This document shows positions 50,774-60,307 of a stretch of DNA of 64,000 nucleotides, piece by piece. A program made the position numbers and the translations under genes. The stretch comes from GWA1-39-11 sp964640435 (GTDB lineage: Bacteria > Patescibacteriota > Microgenomatia > Levybacterales > GWA1-39-11): the NCBI GenBank assembly GCA_964640435.1, contig CAZXFJ010000002.1, positions 1 to 64,000 of the forward strand, read 5' to 3'. How positions within the stretch are numbered: the first letter of the stretch is position 1; the number at the start of each line of letters is the position of its first letter. The notes beneath the pieces are model-generated. The model saw only the letters and a program-made list of their open reading frames with translations. It had not been told where the DNA came from and made no database searches.

Positions 50774-51882
50774 AAAAGATTCTATTAATATACTCCTCAT
50801 TTTTTATACTATTTTCCTTTATTTCATTTTTTTACATAGATCAGAACTTTATATATCTCAATTTTTTATATACTGGTTTCTCTTTAAATTTCAGAATTTT
50901 ATCTGCGATTCTTTATTTTCTTTTTATAACTGTATTCTTCGTAATTTACTATTTCTTATTAACCCAAAAAGATATCGATATAAAAAAATTAAGATGGTAT
51001 CTTTTAGTTCCATGTGTCGGGTTGTTTGCATACCCTGCGATACTATCGTTTGACATCTTTAATTACGTGACAACTTCTAAAGTTGCTTTTCACTATCTTG
51101 AAAATCCATATATTATTATGCCAATAGATTTTCAGGGGGATCCAGTCTTGATGTTTACTCGTGCCGCAAATAAAACAGCACTTTACGGTCCTTTATGGGT
51201 GGGATTAACTTCGGTGCCATTTTATTTATCCTTGGGTAATTATCTTTTTTCAATAGTTCTTTTTAAGTTGTTGGTCGCTTTTTTCTATTTTGGAATTTTA
51301 TATATTATTTGGAAAAGTACCAAGACTCCATTCAATGTTGTATTTTTTGCGGCAAGTCCATTAGTACTTATTGAAACGTTTATTTCTGGTCACAATGATG
51401 TGGTAATGATGTTCTTGGCAGTTGCTTCAATTTTTGCATTAAGACGAAAAAGAATTTTTATTGCAATTTCTCTTTTAATTATGTCGGTATTAATAAAATA
51501 CGCCACAATATTTTTAGTTCCACTTTTCATTTACTACTTCTATTTGAGGTTTAAAAATAAACAAATTGACTGGGATAGTGTTTATTTTACTGGCTTTATA
51601 TTGATGACAATAATATTTTTTCTTTCAGCTTTCAGAGAAGAGATATATCCGTGGTATGCTATATGGCCCTTAGCATTTATCTCTTTTATCGCAGATAAAA
51701 AGAAATATTTGAGATTATTTGTCATTTTTTTCTCATATTGTCTTATGTTGAGATATCTTCCATTTATGGCTACTGGAAATTATTTTGGAATAACTCCTGC
51801 GATTAAGATTGTAATAACATTTATATTCCCAGGTATTTTTATATTTATTCTTTTTCTTAGAAAGAATTTTAAGGTAAAATGA
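50770..51882 (+). CDS. GT87-like multi-pass glycosyltransferase, copy 2
   Basis: This 370-residue protein with about ten helices is a clear paralog of the 14373 gene: LSFDIFNYVTTSKVAFHYLENPY, FQGDPVLMFTRAANK, ALYGPLWVGL, SPLVLIETFISGHNDVVMMF, and YPWYAIWPLAFISF. The conserved Asp in FDIFNY is the likely catalytic base. Use of a polyprenyl-phosphate mannose or similar donor is inferred from the family. It overlaps both neighbours by four bases. Copy 1 pairs with a DPM1-like GT2. This copy does not. Confidence 0.8.
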   Translation: MKKILLIYSSFFILFSFISFFYIDQNFIYLNFLYTGFSLNFRILSAILYFLFITVFFVIYYFLLTQKDIDIKKLRWYLLVPCVGLFAYPAILSFDIFNYVTTSKVAFHYLENPYIIMPIDFQGDPVLMFTRAANKTALYGPLWVGLTSVPFYLSLGNYLFSIVLFKLLVAFFYFGILYIIWKSTKTPFNVVFFAASPLVLIETFISGHNDVVMMFLAVASIFALRRKRIFIAISLLIMSVLIKYATIFLVPLFIYYFYLRFKNKQIDWDSVYFTGFILMTIIFFLSAFREEIYPWYAIWPLAFISFIADKKKYLRLFVIFFSYCLMLRYLPFMATGNYFGITPAIKIVITFIFPGIFIFILFLRKNFKVK

Positions 51883-53687
51883 TTGGATTCCTTTATTTAG
51901 TATCTGTCCTCTTCGTAGGTGCAATAGCTCACGAATTATTTATTGACAAAAAATTCATAATAAATAAGTTTGCAAGCTCATTTTTGCTTGGATCATTGAT
52001 TAGCGTGACAATATGCTTTGTTTTGCTATTAATCTTACGAAATCTTAGTTCAGCCTTGTTGGTATATTTTGTATTAGTCATACTTTCCTCACCATTTATC
52101 TACAAACGAATTAGAGTCTCATTTACCAAGAATACAATCTTCACTGTTGCTATTTTGGCGTTTTCTTTTTTATTGTTTCAAAAAGCATTTAATTACAATA
52201 CAGTGGAAAATGTTTTTTTAATTCAAACTAACTTGTATCAAGATATGGGCGCACATATTCCTTTCATAAGATACTTCTCAGACGGTGGAATCTTTCCAGA
52301 AGCACCTTTTTTTGCAGGTAAAAACTTGTTTTATCATTTTATGTTTGATTTCTATGCTTCAATACTTGAATATTTAGGATTAAGAATAAATATAGCATTT
52401 AATCTCATAAGTGCGCTTACTTTAACATCTCTATTTTTGACTATTAATTCATTATCAAAATTTCTTTTTAAAAATAAATATGTAGGAATTTTAGCGTGCA
52501 TAATGCTACTGTTTAATAGTGACTTGTCCTTTATTGATTTATTTCGTTCATATGGTATTTCTCCTGGTGGGCTGCTATCAATTTACCATCACAATGCATA
52601 CCCAATAGGCAACATTTTTAATCTGCAAGTAAGTCAAAACTTCTTAAATATTAATGTGTATTTAAATCAAAGACAGTTGATATTCGGTTTGCTTTGGTTT
52701 TTTTATCTAATTTATTTGTTCTTATATTCAAATGGGAAAATTAGTTTGAGTTTAGGATTGTTAATTATTTTTTCAATTTGTGCTTTTCCATTTTGGAATT
52801 TACCTATCTTGATTTCGTTTTATATTGTGTTGGTAGGTATTATTACCTTGTTTAAAGAATATAGAAAGAGTGGAGCTGCTTTAGTAATTTTGTCATTACC
52901 TTTTGTTGGCATTCAGGTTTTATTAATTAAGCTTAATTCATTAAACAATATTATATTTCATCCAGGGTTTGTACTTGCTGAAAAATTAAGTTTAATAAAC
53001 TTTTCGCTTTTCTGGATTTGGAATCTTGGAATAATTATTCCACTTCTTATATATGCTTTTATAAAATCAAATATTTATCAAAGAAAAATCTTTTTAGTTT
53101 TTGTAAGTATTTTTATAATAGCTAATTTATTTCAATTCTCTCGAGATCCATTTGATAATCATAAGTTCTTTAATGTTTGGATAGTTTTAGCCAATATTTA
53201 TGCAGGATATTCACTTTTGCAAATTTTTAAAATAGGCAAATGGGGAAGAGTGGCAGCAGTAATATTATTTTTCCTAGCAACACTCTCAGGCATGTTGCAT
53301 TTTTTAGTAGTTAAAAATGATCTTTATGCGAAAATTTCTGACTCATCCAAATTTAATATTTATGGATGGATAGAGAATAATACAAAAAAAGAAGATATAT
53401 TTTTAACTAACGGTGAAATATATGATCCTGTAGGCATAATGGGCCGAAGAATATTCTTAGGAAGACCTCAGTATGTATATTTATATGGAAATGACCCATC
53501 TGGACGTCTAAGAATCAAAGAAAGCGTACTTAAAGGTGAAATTAAAAGTGAAAAGAAGCAATTAAGCTATATTATAATTTATAAAGATAATAAGCTGCCA
53601 AATATTTATAAAGCTGATACTAAGAAACTTGGCAGTTTATATAAAAAAGTTTATGAAGACAATTTCGGCATTATTTACAAACTATAA
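51879..53687 (+). CDS. Large multi-pass membrane protein, GT-C-like (second unclassified)
   Basis: This 602-residue protein has about fourteen helices. An outer loop carries LYQDMGAHIPFIRYFSDGG and APFFAGKNLFYHFMFDFY, similar in layout to the acidic loops of GT-C enzymes. A later loop holds HHNAYPIGNIFN. The C-terminal outer domain (SKFNIYGWIENNTKKEDIF, GRPQYVYLYGNDPSGR, YIIIYKDNK, NFGIIYKL) resembles the tail of the 36663 and 40265 proteins. It is not recognised as a named family. A glycosyltransferase or polymerase role is likely from context. It overlaps the next gene by 35 bases. Confidence 0.62.
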   Translation: MIGFLYLVSVLFVGAIAHELFIDKKFIINKFASSFLLGSLISVTICFVLLLILRNLSSALLVYFVLVILSSPFIYKRIRVSFTKNTIFTVAILAFSFLLFQKAFNYNTVENVFLIQTNLYQDMGAHIPFIRYFSDGGIFPEAPFFAGKNLFYHFMFDFYASILEYLGLRINIAFNLISALTLTSLFLTINSLSKFLFKNKYVGILACIMLLFNSDLSFIDLFRSYGISPGGLLSIYHHNAYPIGNIFNLQVSQNFLNINVYLNQRQLIFGLLWFFYLIYLFLYSNGKISLSLGLLIIFSICAFPFWNLPILISFYIVLVGIITLFKEYRKSGAALVILSLPFVGIQVLLIKLNSLNNIIFHPGFVLAEKLSLINFSLFWIWNLGIIIPLLIYAFIKSNIYQRKIFLVFVSIFIIANLFQFSRDPFDNHKFFNVWIVLANIYAGYSLLQIFKIGKWGRVAAVILFFLATLSGMLHFLVVKNDLYAKISDSSKFNIYGWIENNTKKEDIFLTNGEIYDPVGIMGRRIFLGRPQYVYLYGNDPSGRLRIKESVLKGEIKSEKKQLSYIIIYKDNKLPNIYKADTKKLGSLYKKVYEDNFGIIYKL

Positions 53688-55317
53688 GTATTTAATTGTA
53701 GTTATATTATTTTCTGTTTTAGGATCTTTGGATCTTTTGCATTACGGCATCCCGCCTACTCATGATGGCGAATACCACATAATGCGTTTTTGGCAATTTT
53801 ATGAAACATTAAGCTCAGGTGTATTATACCCACGTTGGGCGCCAGATTTTAACAATGGGTTTGGGATACCAATATTTAGTTATGTATATCCTCTTCCAAA
53901 TTATGCTGCTTCATTATTTCATTTTATGGGCTTCAGTTATATAGAGTCTCTTAAGTTAAACATGGCAGTAGCATCCATAGTTGGAGCATTTTTTTTCTAT
54001 TTATGGAGTAGGCGTTACTGGGGTGAGCTTGGGGGAGTTGTTTCATCTGTATTCTATACCTTTGCGCCATATCACTTTTTGGATATTTATGTCCGTGGGT
54101 CTGTAGGAGAAGTTTGGAGTCTGGCAATTGCACCCGGTTTATTATGGGCGTATTTAGCTTTTACACAAAACAATAAAAAGTTATATTTTAGTTTGTCATG
54201 CTTGCTGCTTGGTTTACTTGTCTTCGCACATAATATTTTAGCTTTAGTTTTCTTTTCATTTTTTATTCTCTATTCGGTATTCATTATTTTAGAATCTAAA
54301 GATAAAAAGTATTTAATTGTTAACACTTTACTTATTTGTATTCTTGGTCTTGGTTTATCGGCGCCTTTCTGGTTGCCTGCAATTATTGAAACAAAATATG
54401 TTCAAGGCCTTCAGATATTCAATCCTACGGCATACTTTCCAAAATTATATCAACTCATTTATTCCTCATGGGGATATGGTTTTGCTGGTGTTGATCCTAA
54501 ACCTGGTGAGGGACAAATGTCATTTCAAATTGGTATACCAAATTTAATTGTAACTTCAATTGTATTTTTATTTTTAGTATTTAGTAAAAAATTAAAGTAC
54601 AAAAAGATTATTATTTTCTCAGTTGCATTACTTTTGTTTTTTGTATTTTTAATAACGCCTTTTTCTGAAATTTTTTGGAAAATTGTTCCAGGAGTTTCAT
54701 TTATTCAGTTTCCCTGGAGACTACTCAGTGTAGTAATTTTAATCTGCGCATTTTTAGCAGGAAGCATTATAGAAGATTCTTTATTTAAGGGAAAAAAGAA
54801 ACTTCAGCTTGTTGTTTCGCTAATCATGATTCTAATCGTTGTGATATATGGAATTAGATACGCCAGAGAACCTTTTTATCATAAACGACCGGATAACCAT
54901 TACTTATCGCGGTCTAATTTTACAGATGGAACAAATAGTCCCGGTGATGTTTTTAATACTAAATGGTTAAAATCTATTCCCCCTAAAGCGCGACAAAAAA
55001 TTGAAATAATAAAAGGACAGGGTAAAATAGAGAACGTTTACCAGTATCCGCAGCAAGTTAAATTTAGTGCGATCATTGAGAAAAAATCAAAAATTCTAGT
55101 CAATATTGCATATTTTCCGGGATGGACAGCTACTTCGAACAACAAAAATATTCGAGTAGAAAATTATAACGGAAAGATAAGTTTGAGGCTCAATAACGGT
55201 AAACAAAATATAAACTTATATTTAGCTAACACTCTGATTCAGAATTGGTCTTATGTCTATTTTTTGATAGCTATTTTGGCTATAATTTATTATAAACCTT
55301 ATGAAGATCGCAGTTGA
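53653..55317 (+). CDS. PTPS-related multi-pass membrane protein, copy 4
   Basis: This protein starts at the ATG at 53653 (MKTISALFTN), which gives the same distance to the acidic loop as its paralogs. A TTG at 53629 was rejected. The loop PPTHDGEYHIMRF is at about 34-46, then NNGFGIPIFSYVYPLP and FAPYHFLDIYVRGSVGEVW, SSWGYGF, IQFPWRLLS, and an outer domain with YFPGW near residue 486, then a final helix. It overlaps the previous gene by 35 bases and the GT4 gene by 17. GT-C-like activity is inferred. Confidence 0.78.
   Translation: MKTISALFTNYKYLIVVILFSVLGSLDLLHYGIPPTHDGEYHIMRFWQFYETLSSGVLYPRWAPDFNNGFGIPIFSYVYPLPNYAASLFHFMGFSYIESLKLNMAVASIVGAFFFYLWSRRYWGELGGVVSSVFYTFAPYHFLDIYVRGSVGEVWSLAIAPGLLWAYLAFTQNNKKLYFSLSCLLLGLLVFAHNILALVFFSFFILYSVFIILESKDKKYLIVNTLLICILGLGLSAPFWLPAIIETKYVQGLQIFNPTAYFPKLYQLIYSSWGYGFAGVDPKPGEGQMSFQIGIPNLIVTSIVFLFLVFSKKLKYKKIIIFSVALLLFFVFLITPFSEIFWKIVPGVSFIQFPWRLLSVVILICAFLAGSIIEDSLFKGKKKLQLVVSLIMILIVVIYGIRYAREPFYHKRPDNHYLSRSNFTDGTNSPGDVFNTKWLKSIPPKARQKIEIIKGQGKIENVYQYPQQVKFSAIIEKKSKILVNIAYFPGWTATSNNKNIRVENYNGKISLRLNNGKQNINLYLANTLIQNWSYVYFLIAILAIIYYKPYEDRS
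55264..55293 (+). promoter_or_regulatory. Possible internal leaderless-type promoter
   Basis: TTGATA (55264-55269), an 18-base spacer and TATTAT (55288-55293) end 7 bases before the ATG at 55301. All of it is inside the preceding gene, so it is only suggestive. Confidence 0.3.
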
Positions 55318-56344
55318 CATATCTCCAATTAGTAAGGGTTCAACGTCCGCACACAAAGTTCGCGGTGTGGGTGCATACATTAATATGCTCGTTAATAATC
55401 TTTCTGAGATAGATACAAAAAACGAATATAAATTTGTAGAAAATAATGAATTTGCTGATGCTGATTTAGTTCATTTTCCATACTTTGATCCTTTTTTCCG
55501 CACGCTTCCATTTGGTTTGAATAAAAAGTTTGTCGTAACTGTGCATGATTTAACACCGTTGGTTTTTCCTAACCATTTCCCTGCAGGAGTAAAAGGCAAA
55601 GTTAATTGGCAGTTTCAGAAACTGAATTTAAAAAAAGCTTCAAAGGTAGTCGTTGACTCTAATTGTTCGGCAAAAGATGTACAGAGAATTGCTGGTGTTG
55701 ATAAAGATAAAATTGTAACAGTTTATCTTTCAGCCTCAGAAAGTTTTAAAAAATTGATGTCTGGTTCGTGGGAAAAAGAGACAATCAAGAAGTATAATTT
55801 ACCAGATAACTTCCTTTTGTATGTGGGCGATGCTACTTGGAATAAAAATTTACCAAGACTTATTGAGGCTGTAAAAAATACTAACCATAAGATTGTTATG
55901 GTAGGAAAAGTTTGGGAAACAGAAATTATAAGTGATAACCCATGGAATGATGATCTAAAACATGTAATGCTTGAGATAGATAAAAATCCTCAATTTATTA
56001 ATTTAGGATTTGTTGATGATGATGATGTAGTTAGGCTTTATAATTTAGCAACTGCGCTTGTTATGCCCTCCTTATATGAGGGTTTTGGTTTACCCGTACT
56101 AGAGGCGATGAAATGTGCTTGTCCGGTAATTTCCTCAAAAGGAGGCTCATTGCCAGAAATTGGTGGGGACGCTGTTGAGTATATCGATGAATATAATATA
56201 GAGAGTATTGTTGAAGCTATAAATCGTGTTATGGCATCAAAAAGCCTACAGGAAAGTTTGTCAAAAAAAGGTCTTTTGCAAGCAAAAAATTTTACTGTCG
56301 AAAAAAGTATTAACGATCTTGTTGCCGTCTATAATTCAATTTAA
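55301..56344 (+). CDS. GT4 glycosyltransferase, copy 2
   Basis: This 347-residue GT-B protein of the GT4 family has VDISPISKG and RGVGAYINML, FVVTVHDLTPLVFPNHF, VVVDSNCSAKDVQR, LLYVGDATWNKNLPRLIEA, and the donor-binding PSLYEGFGLPVLEAMKCACPVI. It is a typical mannosyl/glucosyltransferase of polysaccharide loci and acts in the cytoplasm on lipid-linked glycan. It overlaps the previous gene by 17 bases. A possible internal promoter (TTGATA, 18 bases, TATTAT ending 7 bases before the ATG) lies at 55264-55293. The next gene, a flippase, overlaps by one base. Confidence 0.88.
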   Translation: MKIAVDISPISKGSTSAHKVRGVGAYINMLVNNLSEIDTKNEYKFVENNEFADADLVHFPYFDPFFRTLPFGLNKKFVVTVHDLTPLVFPNHFPAGVKGKVNWQFQKLNLKKASKVVVDSNCSAKDVQRIAGVDKDKIVTVYLSASESFKKLMSGSWEKETIKKYNLPDNFLLYVGDATWNKNLPRLIEAVKNTNHKIVMVGKVWETEIISDNPWNDDLKHVMLEIDKNPQFINLGFVDDDDVVRLYNLATALVMPSLYEGFGLPVLEAMKCACPVISSKGGSLPEIGGDAVEYIDEYNIESIVEAINRVMASKSLQESLSKKGLLQAKNFTVEKSINDLVAVYNSI

Positions 56345-57603
56345 TGAAAAAGGCTTTATCTTTACTCAAAAACAATAATTTCCTATCTGCTTCTTTTTGG
56401 GTTTTTCTAGGAACTGGTTTTCTAAATTTTGGAAGTTATCTTTACCACTTGATGATGGGAAGATTATTGGGTCCCTCTTCATATGGTGCTCTAGAGGGTG
56501 CAATTTCTGTGTTATATATCCTATTCGTTCCGACCGCAACTTTATCTTTGATAGTTGTGAAATTTGTCTCATCATATCTTGGTAAAAAAGATTATAAAAA
56601 AATCAATGAAATCTATAATTATCTTTTTAGTAAAGTATTAATTTTTGGAGCAGCTATAACAATAATTTTACTTTTAATTTCTCCTTTGCTAACTAAGTTT
56701 TTGAGATTTCCAAATATTTATATTTCGATATTTATAGCAATCACATTTTTAGTCAATCTGTTCTATATCCTGGACAAAAGTGTGGTTCAAGGTTTAACAA
56801 AGTTTTTTAAATTCTCATTTCTAAATGTTATTGAAACATCTGTAAAGTTGTTTCTAGGTATTACTCTTGTATATTTAGGTTTTTCAGTTGATGGAGCATT
56901 TGCAGGAGTTGGAATTGGTTTGCTGGCAGCACTCTTTGTCTCACAAGTATTTGTAAAGCAATCAGTTAAGGTAAAGCTAAATTTGAAAGCAGATTTTTCT
57001 GAAAAAAAAGAATTATGGAAGTTTGCGATCCCAACATTTATTACAACGCTTGCATTAACATCTATTTTTACAACAGATATTATTCTGGTTAGACATTTCT
57101 TCCATGGCGCAGAGTCAGGATACTATTCCGCGATTTCCGTACTCGGAAAAGTAATATATTTTGCAGCATCTCCAGTTATTTTTGTCGTCTTTCCTTTGGC
57201 ATCAGAATTTCATGCAAAAGGTGGAAAATTTGAGAAATTTTTGTACCAAGGAGTGGCACTAGCTGGTTTTGTATGTATTTTAATAACATCAATATACTTT
57301 TTAGTGCCAAACTTAATGGTTTCACTACTTTTCGGTCCATCTTATCTTCCTATAGTTTCATATCTTGGGATTTTTGGCGTTTTTATTTCTCTGTATACGA
57401 TTTGTGCTTTGATCGCCAATTTCTATCTTTCAATTCATAAAACAACATCATCATATTTAGTTCTTTTTGCAGCAATATTACAAATAGTATTAATTATTTT
57501 ATTCCATAACTCATTAACTGAAGTTATTTATGTTTCGATACTTTCTTGTATTGTGCTTCTAATTTCCCTTTTGCTATACTATCCGCATGCAAAAAGAAGA
57601 TAA
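56344..57603 (+). CDS. Wzx-like polysaccharide flippase, copy 2
   Basis: This 419-residue MOP-superfamily protein with about twelve helices has MMGRLLGPSSYGALEGAIS, FVSSYLGKKDYKKINEIYN, and FTTDIILVRHFFHGAESGYYS. The last resembles oligosaccharide flippases with the TDIxLVRH motif common in bacteria with Wzx transporters. It is shorter than the 23278 flippase (two helices fewer) and clearly not a recent duplicate. It sits directly after a GT4 gene (1-base overlap) and overlaps the next GT2 gene by 17 bases. Its cargo is presumably the oligosaccharide built by genes at 55-61 kb. Confidence 0.86.
   Translation: MKKALSLLKNNNFLSASFWVFLGTGFLNFGSYLYHLMMGRLLGPSSYGALEGAISVLYILFVPTATLSLIVVKFVSSYLGKKDYKKINEIYNYLFSKVLIFGAAITIILLLISPLLTKFLRFPNIYISIFIAITFLVNLFYILDKSVVQGLTKFFKFSFLNVIETSVKLFLGITLVYLGFSVDGAFAGVGIGLLAALFVSQVFVKQSVKVKLNLKADFSEKKELWKFAIPTFITTLALTSIFTTDIILVRHFFHGAESGYYSAISVLGKVIYFAASPVIFVVFPLASEFHAKGGKFEKFLYQGVALAGFVCILITSIYFLVPNLMVSLLFGPSYLPIVSYLGIFGVFISLYTICALIANFYLSIHKTTSSYLVLFAAILQIVLIILFHNSLTEVIYVSILSCIVLLISLLLYYPHAKRR
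57572..57580 (+). promoter_or_regulatory. Possible internal extended -10 (TGCTATACT)
   Basis: A TGn extension plus TATACT ends 6 bases before the ATG at 57587. It lies within the end of the flippase gene and is therefore only suggestive, though the spacing matches other starts. Confidence 0.3.
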
Positions 57604-58366
57604 AATCAAACTAATTTCTCTGGTTGTTCCGGCATATAAACAACAAAAAACAATATTAAAAAATGTTGAAGTTTTAATGGATGAGCTGTCAAAATTGCCT
57701 TATAAATCTGAGTTACTGATTGTTATAGATGGAAATCTCGATAATACGTCACAAAAACTTGAAAAATTAAAGAAAAAAAACATATTTGTATATCAGTATG
57801 AAAGGAATGAAGGAAAAGGATATGCAGTTCGCTATGGAGTATTAAGAGCAAAAGGGGATTTAATAGGGTTTATTGATGCGGGTATGGATCTTGATCCTTC
57901 GGAAATATCCTTGATGATTGATACCATGCTATGGAAGGATGCAGATGTCGTTGTAGGAAGCAAGCTACATCCAGATTCGAAAGTAAATTATCCATATGTG
58001 AGAAAAATTTTGTCTTGGGGTTATAGAACATTCACGCATTTACTTTTTGGCTTTTCAGTTAGAGATACACAAGTTGGTTTAAAATTTTTTAGGAGGCAAG
58101 TTGCTAAAGATGTATTCCCAAGATTACTAGTTAAACGATTTGCATTTGATGTAGAAGTTTTAGCTCTTGCTTATGCACTTGGCTATAAGAAAATTTATGA
58201 GTCTCCCGTAAAGTTAAGGTTTAGAAATAACAGTACCATTACTTCAAAGAGTTTCTGGAAAGAAATTTCAAATATGCTTTGGGATACGGCGGCAGTTTTT
58301 TATAGAGTTAGAATTCTAAAATACTATAGAAGAAGTAATAAAGAAAATTGGCTTAATATAGAATGA
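57587..58366 (+). CDS. DPM1-like GT2 glycosyltransferase, copy 4
   Basis: This 259-residue GT-A enzyme has VVPAYKQQKTILKNVEVL, LLIVIDGNLDNTSQKL (DGN in place of the common DDG), YERNEGKGYAVRYGV, and the metal site FIDAGMDLDPSEI, then DTQVGLKFFRR. These match the dolichyl-phosphate sugar synthase group. It begins 17 bases inside the flippase gene and is coupled by ATGA to a GT4 gene. The changed acidic residue in the nucleotide-binding motif is notable but conserved in some relatives. Confidence 0.82.
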   Translation: MQKEDKIKLISLVVPAYKQQKTILKNVEVLMDELSKLPYKSELLIVIDGNLDNTSQKLEKLKKKNIFVYQYERNEGKGYAVRYGVLRAKGDLIGFIDAGMDLDPSEISLMIDTMLWKDADVVVGSKLHPDSKVNYPYVRKILSWGYRTFTHLLFGFSVRDTQVGLKFFRRQVAKDVFPRLLVKRFAFDVEVLALAYALGYKKIYESPVKLRFRNNSTITSKSFWKEISNMLWDTAAVFYRVRILKYYRRSNKENWLNIE

Positions 58367-59463
58367 ACATATTAATTTTAAATTGGCGGGATATAAAACA
58401 CCCGCTTGCTGGTGGTGCCGAAATCTCACTTTTTGAACATGCTAAAAAATGGAAGGAGAGTGGTGCAAATGTTATCTGGTTTTCATCTGCCTTTTCATAC
58501 TACAAAAAGGAGGAGGAGATTGACGGAATCAAGTTTATTAGATCAGGCAGCCAAATAACTGTGCATATAACTGCTTTTTTTGTCTTTTTGTTTGGAAAAC
58601 TTGGTAGGCCTGATATTGTTATAGACTCGTTTCATTTTCTTCCATTCTTTTCGCCATTATATATTTTTAAAGCAAAGAAAATAGCACTTATAAATGAGGT
58701 GGCCGGTAAACTTTGGTTTTCAAATATAATTTTTCCTATTTCACTGATTGGATTTTTTCTTGAAAAAATTTCATTTATTTTTTATAAAAAAAGTACATTT
58801 ATTACAGCATCAAAATCAACTGAAAATGACCTTTTAAAAATAGGAATCGATAAGAAGCGGGTTCACACCATTTTGAATGGAGTAACATTGGTTAAATTAA
58901 AGAAGAGAGTAGAAAAAGAAAAAAATCCTACCATTATTTTCCTGGGGAGAATCTCTGATGACAAAGGGATAAAAGATGCATTTAAAGCATTCGAACAAGT
59001 TTATATATCAAATAATAAAGTTGAATTTTTTATAGCAGGCAAAGAAGAAAAAAAGGGTATTATAGATAATTTAATAAATTCATTAGATAAATCATGTCGT
59101 AGGAACGTTAAATATTTTGGGTTTGTTAGTGAAGAAAAAAAATTTGAACTGTTGCGAAAGGCTTGGATACTTATTCATCCTTCAATGAAAGAAGGGTGGG
59201 GGTTAAATGTTATAGAGGCTGCATCTCAACAGACTCCGACGGTTGGTTACGATGTAGAGGGTTTAAGAGATTCTATCATTGATTCCAAAACTGGTATACT
59301 TTCACAACCAAATTCGTTATCACTTGCAGAAGATATTATGAAAATACTAAATGATGACAAATTAAGATACAAATTAAGTAAAAATGCACAAGAATGGTCA
59401 AAAAATTTTAATTGGGAAAAAAGTGCTACCAAGAGTTGGAAAGTGATAACTTCAGATGAATAG
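58363..59463 (+). CDS. GT4 glycosyltransferase, copy 3
   Basis: This 366-residue GT-B protein has LNWRDIKHPLAGGAEISLFEHAK, then ITASKSTENDLLKIGI, HTILNGV, IIFLGRISDDKGIKDAFKAF, and HPSMKEGWGLNVIEAASQQTP, the usual GT4 landmarks including the E-x7-E-like donor site. It belongs to the branch with LAGGAE near the N-terminus seen in many CPR and archaeal glycan loci. It overlaps the DPM1-like gene by four bases and the NodB gene by 8 bases, so the set is co-translated. Confidence 0.88.
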   Translation: MNILILNWRDIKHPLAGGAEISLFEHAKKWKESGANVIWFSSAFSYYKKEEEIDGIKFIRSGSQITVHITAFFVFLFGKLGRPDIVIDSFHFLPFFSPLYIFKAKKIALINEVAGKLWFSNIIFPISLIGFFLEKISFIFYKKSTFITASKSTENDLLKIGIDKKRVHTILNGVTLVKLKKRVEKEKNPTIIFLGRISDDKGIKDAFKAFEQVYISNNKVEFFIAGKEEKKGIIDNLINSLDKSCRRNVKYFGFVSEEKKFELLRKAWILIHPSMKEGWGLNVIEAASQQTPTVGYDVEGLRDSIIDSKTGILSQPNSLSLAEDIMKILNDDKLRYKLSKNAQEWSKNFNWEKSATKSWKVITSDE

Positions 59464-60307
59464 TATAAAGAATAAAAAGCATATACTGTCCGTCGATTTT
59501 GAGTCCTGGATTTTCTCAAAAAAAATAAATAGTCAGAACTTGTCAATTTCAGATCTTAAAAAGCTTGATGCTGGTTATTCTCCTAAAGCGTTGAAAACAA
59601 TGCTAAAAGCTCTCAAAAAAAATAATCAAAAAATTACTTTCTTTGTTGTAAGCAAGCTTGAACAAATATACCCAGGAATTATTGAAACAATACTTGAGGA
59701 TGGACATGAAGTGGGATGGCACTCCCATACTCACGTTGTAATGCATGAGCTTGACACTTTAAAAAAAGAACTGGATATGGGAAGTGAGATAATTACTAAA
59801 TACAAGATGAAAGGATTCCAGGCGCCAAATATCGTTTTCATGAAAAAAGGCTATAAATATTTAAAGGACTACGGTTTCACATATTCTTCATCGATATATG
59901 GCAATAGTAATAAGATTTATAAATTCAATGATGTTTTTGAAATACCTGTTACCTCACATAAGAAAGATCAGTCTCATGCGGAAATCGAATTTCCGACTAC
60001 GCTTTTAAGAAGCTTACTAAAAAGAGAAGTTCCTTTGGGTTCAAGTTTCTTTTGGGGTTTACTAGGAGGCAAGTTTTATCATAAGAAGTTATCTTCCTTA
60101 AGAAATAAAGGGGAGATAATAAATATGTTTATTCATGACTGGCAAATCTTAACACCAAAATCTGAAATTTATAAAAAGGATGTTGGATTTTTTTGGAACC
60201 CCCTCTTTCTTCCCTACAAAATAAACGTTAGAAAGATGTTTGAAGAACTTGTGTCAAAACATGAATTCACAAGATTTGATAAATTTATAAAAGATTTTAA
60301 TAAGTGA
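59456..60307 (+). CDS. NodB-type polysaccharide deacetylase
   Basis: This 283-residue protein has the NodB barrel: catalytic Asp14 in ILSVDFESW, TFFVVSKLEQIYP, and the metal-binding GWHSHTH (His89, His91, His93), then GFQAPNI. It matches the family with a VDxExW opening that deacetylates N-acetyl sugars. There is no signal peptide or membrane helix, so it probably acts in the cytoplasm on a lipid-linked or nucleotide sugar. It is followed by a formyltransferase with a GTGA overlap, which suggests removal of an acetyl group followed by N-formylation. Confidence 0.84.
   Translation: MNSIKNKKHILSVDFESWIFSKKINSQNLSISDLKKLDAGYSPKALKTMLKALKKNNQKITFFVVSKLEQIYPGIIETILEDGHEVGWHSHTHVVMHELDTLKKELDMGSEIITKYKMKGFQAPNIVFMKKGYKYLKDYGFTYSSSIYGNSNKIYKFNDVFEIPVTSHKKDQSHAEIEFPTTLLRSLLKREVPLGSSFFWGLLGGKFYHKKLSSLRNKGEIINMFIHDWQILTPKSEIYKKDVGFFWNPLFLPYKINVRKMFEELVSKHEFTRFDKFIKDFNK

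Noticed and set aside
56014..56028. GATGATGATGATG repeat inside a GT4 gene
   Set aside because: It encodes a run of Asp in a surface loop and has no promoter context, unlike the repeat at 2736.
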